NCBI GenBank assembly: GCA_016196755.1
Contig: JACPXC010000055.1
Location: 1-47,686 of the forward strand
Direction of reading: 5' to 3'
From: Elusimicrobiota bacterium
GTDB taxonomy: Bacteria > Elusimicrobiota > Elusimicrobia > UBA1565
DNA: 47,686 bases
The translations under genes and the position numbers were made by a program. The notes under the pieces are model-generated. The model did not search any database and was not told where the DNA came from. It was given only the letters and a program-made list of their open reading frames with translations. Positions 41,516 to 47,686 of the stretch are shown in pieces (positions within the stretch are counted from its first letter, which is position 1; each line of letters begins with the position of its first letter).

Positions 41516-42034
41516 ATGCATCTAAAGAAAGCTCTCAACATAAGCGCGGCGGCCCTGGCTGTGGGGGTCTTGGCGTTTCTGGCCGTCCAACCAGGCGGGG
41601 GCCCCGCCGTCGGCACACCGGCCCCCGAGTTCCGCCTGGCCGACCTCTCCGGCCGCACCGCCACCTTGGCGGAATACAAAGGGAAGGTCGTCCTGCTGGA
41701 CTTCTGGGCCACCTGGTGCTCGACCTGCGAGGCCGAGCTCCCCGACCTCAAGGCCGTCCACCGTCGCTTCGCGAAGGACGACTTCGTCCTCCTGGCCGCT
41801 TCGCTCGACGAGGGCGGTCCCGAGGTCGTCGCCCGCTACGCGTCGGAGAAGGCCCTGCCCTACCGGGTGCTCTTCGGCGACCAGAACACCGCCGGCGCTT
41901 ACCGGATCTTCGGACTCCCCACCAAGTACTTGATCGACCGAGACGGCATCATCTCGCGCAAATACCTAGACGGCGTCCCCCTGCCCGACCTCGAAAGAGA
42001 CATCCAAGCCCAACTCGACCGGAGACCCTCATGA
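41516..42034 (+). CDS. TlpA/ResA-like thioredoxin, membrane-anchored
   Basis: A 172-residue periplasmic thiol oxidoreductase. An N-terminal signal-anchor (residues 8-25) is followed by a TlpA-type domain with APEFRLADLSGRTATLAEYKGKVVLLDFWATWCSTC; the redox pair is Cys68/Cys71. The cis-proline loop is FGLPTKYLID. The family reduces apocytochrome or other periplasmic disulfides. No Shine-Dalgarno is visible before ATG at 41516, which sits right after the terminator U-tract. Its stop overlaps the DsbA-like start (ATGA). Confidence 0.88.
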   Translation: MHLKKALNISAAALAVGVLAFLAVQPGGGPAVGTPAPEFRLADLSGRTATLAEYKGKVVLLDFWATWCSTCEAELPDLKAVHRRFAKDDFVLLAASLDEGGPEVVARYASEKALPYRVLFGDQNTAGAYRIFGLPTKYLIDRDGIISRKYLDGVPLPDLERDIQAQLDRRPS

Positions 42035-42978
42035 TGATGCTCCTGCTCTGCCTGCTCTCGCTCCTGACGCCGCCTTCATCCGCCGCCGCGCCCATAGACA
42101 AGGCCCGCCTGGCCGAGCACATCCACAAGGCCTTCAGCACCCCGGCGGCGATGAAGCTGACCGTCGGGGAGCTCTCCCCCTCCCCCGTCCCGGGCTGGCT
42201 GGGAGGCACGGTGGACGCCTCCGACGGCGAGCGCCGCTCCGCGCAGCCCATCCTGGTCTCGGAGGACGGCCGCTGGTACTTCTTGGGGGCGATGGCGGTC
42301 TTGGGCGCCTCGCCGGTCCCCGGCATGAAGGCGTTCCCCGAGGACCCCAACCTTCCTCCGGTGCACCTTTTCCCCGACGGCAAGCACGCCGTGGTCGGGA
42401 CTCCCAAGGACTTGAGCGTCGACCCGGACGCCGCAAACCGGGCCAAGATCTCCCTCAAGGACGCGCCAGCCACCGGCCCGGCCGACGCCGCGCTGACCCT
42501 GGTCGAATACTCCGACCTGCAGTGCCCCCACTGCAAGAAATCCCACGAGATCCTCGAGGCCGAGCTGGCCAAGCTGCCGATCAAGCTCCGCCGGGTGTTC
42601 AAGCACTACCCGCTCGACATGCATGCCTGGTCCTATGACGCCGCCATCGCCGCGGCCTGCGCCTCGCGGGTCAAGCCCGCCGCCGGCAACGCCGTCCTCC
42701 ACCGATTCTTCGCCGAACAGGAGAAGATCACGCCGGCCGACGTGCGGGCCAAGTCGCTGGAGTTCGCCAAGGCCGCCGGCCTGCCCGAGGCGGCGTTCGC
42801 GGCCTGCGTCGATAAGAAGGAGACCAAGGCCGTCGTGGAGGCCGACAAGCGCGAAGGCGACTCGCTGGGCGTCACCGGCACCCCCACCTTGTTCATCAAC
42901 GGGCGGAAGGTGCGCGGCTACGCATGGAGCGAGGTCAAGGCCGTGATCGACGAACTCTCCAAAGCCGCCAAGAAATAG
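42031..42978 (+). CDS. DsbA/DsbC-like thiol:disulfide interchange protein
   Basis: A 315-residue exported protein. A signal peptide (MMMLLLCLLSLLTPPSSAAA) and an N-terminal domain of about 115 residues (KLTVGELSPSPVPGW and LVSEDGRWYFLG, reminiscent of the DsbC/GsuE dimerisation-type fold) precede a DsbA-like domain with CPHC at 165-168 (YSDLQCPHCKKSHEI). The cis-Pro loop is VTGTPTLFINGRKV. It probably forms or isomerises disulfides in exported proteins such as the Cys-rich ones in this window. GGAG lies 6 nt before the first of three tandem ATGs. It is operonic with the TlpA-like gene. Confidence 0.85.
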   Translation: MMMLLLCLLSLLTPPSSAAAPIDKARLAEHIHKAFSTPAAMKLTVGELSPSPVPGWLGGTVDASDGERRSAQPILVSEDGRWYFLGAMAVLGASPVPGMKAFPEDPNLPPVHLFPDGKHAVVGTPKDLSVDPDAANRAKISLKDAPATGPADAALTLVEYSDLQCPHCKKSHEILEAELAKLPIKLRRVFKHYPLDMHAWSYDAAIAAACASRVKPAAGNAVLHRFFAEQEKITPADVRAKSLEFAKAAGLPEAAFAACVDKKETKAVVEADKREGDSLGVTGTPTLFINGRKVRGYAWSEVKAVIDELSKAAKK

Positions 42979-43127
42979 CCGTCGCCGTTCCATTCCTTAG
43001 GTCCTCCTGCCTGGGAGCCGCAGGGTCTCGCGGCCCTGGAGGGCCCAGCGGGAAGGGCCTATCCTCAATATAGGACGTTGGGCACCACACGTGGGCCTTT
43101 GGCCCCAGCCCGACAGGGAGGATGGGA
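42979..43127 (+). other. structured intergenic leader of unknown type
   Basis: This 149-nt gap contains several possible stems: CCTCC (43003-43007) with GGAGG (43038-43042), CAGGG (43021-43025) with CCCTG (43034-43038), CCTAT/ATAGG around 43058-43074, and GGGCC-TTT-GGCCC near 43093-43105. No U-tract terminator follows and I recognise no riboswitch class. GGGAGGA at 43116-43122 is the ribosome site of the next gene. Confidence 0.3.
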
Positions 43128-44060
43128 ATGAATACTTCGATGCGACGGACCGCGCCGCTGTTGGCCGCGATCTTGGCCCTGCAGGGGAGTCCGGCCTGGG
43201 CCGGCGGCTCGCTCACCGCGGCCATGCGCGGGATGGCGTTCTCCCTGCTCGGCGCCATGCCCGAGCCCGCCGAGGTCGACGCTCCGCCCGCCGGCGCGCA
43301 GGTCGGCGCGGCCGAACAGCCCGACGCCGTCCTCGGCATCTTCAAATACACCTCGAAAGACCCGCAGACTCAGGAGCCGCGGACTGAGTTCTGGCGCTGG
43401 GCGCAGAAAGACGCGACCCTGGCCTCCGACGCCCTCCAGGCCACCCTGGGCGAGGGCAAGCCCGCGGGCGTGCGCCCGATCAACGCCCTGCTCACGGCCA
43501 GCCCGGCCGGCTCCTGGCTGGTCATGCGCCGCGAAGGCGAGCCGGTGTTCCTGTTCACCGACGGCAAGGACCCGCTCTGGACGCCGATCCCCCCCGCCAA
43601 GACCTACGGCGACCGGACCCTGCCCTTGACCATGCGGCGCGAGGGCGAGCGCCTGCGCGCGGAGTACGGGAGCGCGGCCTCCGGCACGCTAGAGACCCAC
43701 GAGTTCACGGCCGGCAAGGGCGACACCTTGCTCGGGTACTTCACCTTCGGCAAGGACCCCAAGACCAAGCGTCCGGCCTTGAGCTCGGCCTTCCTGTTCG
43801 CCGACGTCCGCTCGATCGACGAACTGGCCAAGCAGCCCGGCATCGAAGGCTCCAAAGGCATCGCCGCCCTGCGCGCCAAGAAGGACGTGCTCGAGCGCCT
43901 GGGAGCCCAGCTCAAAGGCGAGGCGTTCTTCAGCGTGACCCCCGACCAGCACGGGGACATGGAGTTCAAGCTGCACCAGGACTCCAAGGACAGCGTCGGG
44001 ACGAGCTACCTCTATACGATCGGAGGCGAGGTCCTGGAGGTCTCCCCGCCCGCCAAGTGA
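43128..44060 (+). CDS. secreted protein of unknown function
   Basis: A 310-residue exported protein. ATG at 43128 is chosen over ATG at 43122 because GGGAGGA lies at the right distance. The signal peptide is MNTSMRRTAPLLAAILALQGSPAWA. The mature part is a single mixed alpha/beta domain with no cysteine. Recognisable stretches (AVLGIFKYTSKDPQT, GSWLVMRREGEPVFLFTDGKDPLW, LLGYFTFGKDPKTKRP) match no family I know. It precedes another large secreted protein after 14 nt, so both may be exported together. Confidence 0.75.
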   Translation: MNTSMRRTAPLLAAILALQGSPAWAGGSLTAAMRGMAFSLLGAMPEPAEVDAPPAGAQVGAAEQPDAVLGIFKYTSKDPQTQEPRTEFWRWAQKDATLASDALQATLGEGKPAGVRPINALLTASPAGSWLVMRREGEPVFLFTDGKDPLWTPIPPAKTYGDRTLPLTMRREGERLRAEYGSAASGTLETHEFTAGKGDTLLGYFTFGKDPKTKRPALSSAFLFADVRSIDELAKQPGIEGSKGIAALRAKKDVLERLGAQLKGEAFFSVTPDQHGDMEFKLHQDSKDSVGTSYLYTIGGEVLEVSPPAK

Positions 44061-44074
44061 GGCGGACGCGACCC

Positions 44075-47000
44075 ATGCGTACGTCGGCTTCCCTGCTCCT
44101 CCTGTCGCTCCTCGTCCCCGTCCCAGCCGCGGCCGAGGTCCCGAAGGCGGCGGCCTGCCTGGCCGGGCCAGCCTATGCCGCCGGGTTCTCGCCCGCGGCC
44201 CGGCAGGCCGCCCGGGAGTTCGAGTGCCTGCGGGTCGGGCTCAGGCCCGACGGCTCGCCAGCGGTGAGGGCGGACGTGGAAACGGACCGGCTTGCCGTCC
44301 TGATCGCCGCCGTCCTGCGCGAGCTGCCCTCCGGTCCCGAACGCGCCGCTCTCGAGGAGCGGCTGGTCCAAGCCGCGGCCGACCTGCGCGGCGGGCGCGA
44401 CAAGAAGGAGCCCAAGAGGCTGCGCTCGGCCTCGGCCGAGCGCCTGCTCGCGGCGCCGGAACTCTCGCCCGAGAGCCTCGCGCTCCTCTACGACAACGGC
44501 GGCGGCGCCGCCGACCTCCCCGAGGTCTTGGCCGAGCCGGGGACCGGCGACGAGCCGGCGACGGGCGCGCAGCCCAAGTCGAACCTGGCGTTCCCCTCCC
44601 CCCCGCCCACCCCGGAGGCCGAGCCCGGCGAGACAGAGGAAGGCCTCATCGACAGGTTGAGTTCGGTGTTCGAGCTCGTCACCGAACCGTTCGCAAACCT
44701 CACCGCGGCGGGCCGGAGGCGCTACTTCCTGAAGAAGCGCGAGGCCTGGCGGGCCGTGCTCGAGCGGGATCCCCTTGAGGTGCCGCCGGCCCGGCTCGCG
44801 CTCTACCAGCTTTTCATGCAGGAAGCGCTCGCCAAGGGCGCCGTGCCGTCCGGCATGCGCGTGGAGCCCTGGGAACTCGGGACGCGGGCGGCGGGGGCCG
44901 CGTCGGCCGTCGTCGCGGCCGAAACCGAAGGCGCCGCCTCGTTCACCGGCCTGACGCTCGAGTACGCCGACGGCTCCTCGCGCTTCGAGGGCTCGGCGGG
45001 CCAGGAGAGCCTGGTCGTCTCCCGCATGCCCGCTGATGGACGCGAGGTGCGGACCCGGGTATTCTACGGCAAGGACGGCGCCAAGGGCCGCACGGAGACC
45101 ACGGTCATCGATACGCGTGCCAAGAAGACCATCCACAAGGAGCTCGTCGACCTGGCCCAGGCCCTGAGCACGCGGATCTTCTTCGAGGACGGCGTCGAGA
45201 CCCGCCGCGTGACCATCAACAGCGATACCGGCGTCCGGCTGGTCTCAGACCGCCGCGCCGGCATGGAGGCGGTCCGCCAGCCGGACGGCCGGACCGTGAT
45301 CACGGCCGGCGATCCGTCGGCGACGGGCTGGGTCACTCAGCAGGGGACGGTCGACGAGTCGGGCTTCCGCCTCGAGCGGATCGCGCTCCAGAACGGCAAC
45401 GCGGCGGTGGCGGTCAGCCCCAGCGTGTTCAAGATCGTCGGTCCCGGCGAGACGCCGCTGGGCTACGAGCTCAGCGTCGAACGCCTCGCCGCGGACGTCC
45501 GGGGAGGGCCGCGCGACGCCCTGGCCGCGGCGCTGGCCAAGGAGGCGGTTAAGGAGCTCGGGCTCGACGACTCCGACGGGCGCTACTCCCGTCCGTTGGG
45601 GAACTTCCTCTACGATATGCGCTCCAAGGACGAGTACTTCAAGGACGTCAAGCTGTACTTCAACGCCTCGGGCGAGTTCCTGCTCAAGTACACCTACGCC
45701 GACGGCCAGCGACGCTATGAGCAGGCGCGCTTCGGCGACGCCACGCCGTTCGAGGGCCAGACCCGGGTGCACCGCGCCCTGATCGTCTACCGGCCCCAGC
45801 ACCTTCCCTCCGGAGACGCCTCGCCGCCGCAGGAATCGAGCATCCGCTTCAACGAATACCTCGACACCGGCGGCTACAACCACTGGCACTCCATGTTCGG
45901 CACCGAGATCCCGGAGTGGTACGAGATCCTATGGAAGGACCCGCTGGCCGTCGAGACGATCAGCCTCCAGCGCTGGCGCTGGGCCGGGGACCTAGACACG
46001 GGGACCTGGAGCATGAGCGGCAGCCAGCTCTGGAAGGTCGACAAGCGCCCGGCCTCCATCCCGGCCGCGCCCTCGAGCGGCCTCGCCAAGGCGGCCGGCG
46101 ACGCGTTCTCGTCTTTGGCCCGCATGGCCCAGGCCGCGCCTAGCGAGCTCATCTACCAGCTCGGCGGCGGGGATGATTTCCGCGCCTACTCCGCGCAGAC
46201 CTACGCCAAGGCCCCGGCGATGACCTACCTCCTCGACGCCGACGAGTTCTGGGTCCGCGTCCCGGTCTCCCAGCGCCCGGCGGTGCGGGCGCGCGCCCAG
46301 CGGTACCGCGCCGACGGCCTGCGCTACTACGGCTTCTTTCCTGGCAAGACCGACGCGCGAGTCTACTGGCACATGCTGGCCTATCCCTATTCAATGGCCG
46401 AGCTCTTCGACGCCTTGCGGGAGAATTTCGACAAGGAACACGCCGGACGCGTCGTCTTCGAGGTCCAAAAGACGCTGGCCTTCGCCGAGTCGGACGTCCC
46501 CGGCCGAGCCGCGATGGACCTCGGGCCCGGGGCGGCCGTCGCCCTCGATCCGATGGCGTTCGCCAAGCTCGGCATCGACGCCGGCTCCCCCGCCCTGCGC
46601 CCCTTCTCCGGCGGCGGCATGATGGACGCCCTGCCCGCCGCCCTGCAGGCGGCCGGCCTCACGCACAGAATCCTGGGCGGCGGCCTCTTCGGCGACTGGG
46701 CCGCGGCGCAGGCCGGCGGCCTGAGCGCCGGGGGAAGCCCGGCCTCCGGGAGCGGCTCCGCGGAGCCCGGCGGCGACGACACGGACGGCGGCCCCGGCGA
46801 GACCCCGGCGGGGAGCAAGCCTCCCGGGACGGAAGCCGCTCCCCGCGCCGACCTGATCGCCGCGCTGGGCCAAGCCCTTCGGGAAGGCCCGACGCCCGGC
46901 ATCGTCGCCGACGCCGACCGCGCCGTCAAGGCCATGCGCAAGGACCTAGTCGACCGCGCGCGAGCGGCCGCGGCCGAGGACAAGCCGCCGGTTCAGCTCC

Positions 47001-47686
47001 CGCCCGTCGGTCTGCCGCAAGGGATCAGGCCCGTCGGCGGCGCGCCGGCCGCCGGACTCCCTCAAGGCCTCCAGACGGGCGGAAGTCCTTCGGAGCCCGC
47101 TAGGACGGAGTCCCTTCCAGCCGGCCTCCTCGCCTTCTCGCCGCATGGCAGCGCCGGTTTCCAGCGCGCCTCCGTGGAAAGGACCCCCTCCGCGAGCCCC
47201 GCCCAGGCGATCGGGAAGCCCGCACCGACCCAGGCCAGAGCCGATGTCCCCGCACCCGCCGTCCCGCCCCAGTTGGCCGCCGGCGCAAGCGCCGCCCCCG
47301 CCGCGGCCTCGGCTTCGGCGGCGGTGGCCCAGACGGTGCGGAGCCTCCGCATGGCCGGCACGAGCGTCCAAGGCGCCGGCCCCCACGACCCGCCGGCCAA
47401 CCCCGCCGTCCAGACTGTCCACGTGGACAGTCCTGCCTCAGCCGCGATCGCCGCGGCTCGGACGCCTGTCGTCGCTAGAGACGCGCACCCTCAAGCCGCG
47501 GCCGCCGCGCAAGCCGCGCCCAGCTTCCTCGCGCTGATAAGGCCAGCGGTGACCCAGGCGGCCCAAGCCTTCCCTCAGACCGCGGCGATCTCCCGCATCG
47601 TGGATTTCATGCGCCGTCCCGAACCTCTGGCCGCCGGTTCCGCTCTCACCGGAACTGCGCCGGCTTCCAGCCTGGCCCAAGCCCCG
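44075..47686 (+). CDS. giant secreted protein, Ala/Pro-rich tail (partial, 3' end outside window)
   Basis: At least 1204 residues; the frame is open to the window edge. The signal peptide is MRTSASLLLLSLLVPVPAAA. Residues 25-220 are helical and charged. Residues 270-760 look folded: strand-rich parts such as GRTETTVIDTRAKKTIHKEL and VKLYFNASGEFLLKYTYADGQ, and an aromatic stretch NEYLDTGGYNHWHSMFGTEI around residues 585-605. From about 850 the chain becomes low-complexity Gly/Ala/Pro/Ser (SAGGSPASGSGSAEPGG, later VPPQLAAGASAAPAAASASA). No domain family was recognised. A second folded module may lie beyond the window after the disordered linker. Confidence 0.75.
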   Translation, partial: MRTSASLLLLSLLVPVPAAAEVPKAAACLAGPAYAAGFSPAARQAAREFECLRVGLRPDGSPAVRADVETDRLAVLIAAVLRELPSGPERAALEERLVQAAADLRGGRDKKEPKRLRSASAERLLAAPELSPESLALLYDNGGGAADLPEVLAEPGTGDEPATGAQPKSNLAFPSPPPTPEAEPGETEEGLIDRLSSVFELVTEPFANLTAAGRRRYFLKKREAWRAVLERDPLEVPPARLALYQLFMQEALAKGAVPSGMRVEPWELGTRAAGAASAVVAAETEGAASFTGLTLEYADGSSRFEGSAGQESLVVSRMPADGREVRTRVFYGKDGAKGRTETTVIDTRAKKTIHKELVDLAQALSTRIFFEDGVETRRVTINSDTGVRLVSDRRAGMEAVRQPDGRTVITAGDPSATGWVTQQGTVDESGFRLERIALQNGNAAVAVSPSVFKIVGPGETPLGYELSVERLAADVRGGPRDALAAALAKEAVKELGLDDSDGRYSRPLGNFLYDMRSKDEYFKDVKLYFNASGEFLLKYTYADGQRRYEQARFGDATPFEGQTRVHRALIVYRPQHLPSGDASPPQESSIRFNEYLDTGGYNHWHSMFGTEIPEWYEILWKDPLAVETISLQRWRWAGDLDTGTWSMSGSQLWKVDKRPASIPAAPSSGLAKAAGDAFSSLARMAQAAPSELIYQLGGGDDFRAYSAQTYAKAPAMTYLLDADEFWVRVPVSQRPAVRARAQRYRADGLRYYGFFPGKTDARVYWHMLAYPYSMAELFDALRENFDKEHAGRVVFEVQKTLAFAESDVPGRAAMDLGPGAAVALDPMAFAKLGIDAGSPALRPFSGGGMMDALPAALQAAGLTHRILGGGLFGDWAAAQAGGLSAGGSPASGSGSAEPGGDDTDGGPGETPAGSKPPGTEAAPRADLIAALGQALREGPTPGIVADADRAVKAMRKDLVDRARAAAAEDKPPVQLPPVGLPQGIRPVGGAPAAGLPQGLQTGGSPSEPARTESLPAGLLAFSPHGSAGFQRASVERTPSASPAQAIGKPAPTQARADVPAPAVPPQLAAGASAAPAAASASAAVAQTVRSLRMAGTSVQGAGPHDPPANPAVQTVHVDSPASAAIAAARTPVVARDAHPQAAAAAQAAPSFLALIRPAVTQAAQAFPQTAAISRIVDFMRRPEPLAAGSALTGTAPASSLAQAP

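Overview
This is a GC-rich (roughly 70 % by eye) chromosomal window from a diderm bacterium. Diderm features are an LptF/LptG pair, a SprA-like giant outer-membrane protein, a Slam-like TPR/beta-barrel protein and many secreted proteins. A soluble protein built like the C-terminal half of an Elusimicrobiota-type pseudopilin, an orphan type II/IV secretion ATPase N-domain and an Ala/Pro-rich giant secreted protein make Elusimicrobiota my best guess. That is inference from protein style only; no rRNA, tRNA, CRISPR array, insertion sequence or replication origin was seen.

Layout. 1-2874: end of an upstream gene, a small coiled-coil protein, an orphan MshEN domain, a 2-Cys peroxiredoxin and an XRE/AbiEii-type toxin-antitoxin pair with a palindromic operator. 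2882-6369 (minus): diheme cytochrome c, a PuuD-type membrane domain, LptG, LptF. 6483-13513 (plus): a 1850-residue SprA-like protein, a Cys-rich secreted protein, a ComF-like phosphoribosyltransferase and an XRE regulator ending in nested palindromes. 13554-20656: a histidine kinase coupled to a WbpA-like UDP-sugar dehydrogenase (minus), divergent from UDP-glucose dehydrogenase, UDP-glucuronate decarboxylase, a family 2 glycosyltransferase and a sphingomyelin-synthase-like PAP2 membrane protein. Together these could make UDP-uronic acids and UDP-xylose and use them for surface glycans or glycolipids.

20699-23657: a self-regulated GntR/ABC-transporter operon carrying the soluble pilin-like protein. 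23726-27328: a 1200-residue coiled-coil protein. 27340-33645: a CHASE2 adenylate cyclase divergent from a Slam-like TPR/barrel protein and two tandem FecR-domain exoproteins. This is the most system-like part of the window: an envelope-facing cyclase, an apparent outer-membrane exporter and two paralogous secreted proteins with barrel-like C-termini.

33661-40744: a tightly packed seven-gene operon (cupin, aspartate carbamoyltransferase, aminotransferase, thioredoxin-fold protein without CXXC, AI-2E-type permease, RhlE-like helicase, dipeptide epimerase) in which five successive junctions are 4-nt ATGA overlaps. 40741-42978: a Cys-rich TetR regulator with its own operator, a nine-residue micro-ORF ending in Cys-Gly-Cys, a strong hairpin terminator, then TlpA-like and DsbA-like thiol oxidoreductases. 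43128-47686: two secreted proteins of unknown function, the last running off the window.

Several regulatory genes have near-consensus sigma70 promoters with 17-nt spacers and predicted transcription starts only about 3-25 nt before the start codon. No stretch longer than 300 bases lacks a gene.
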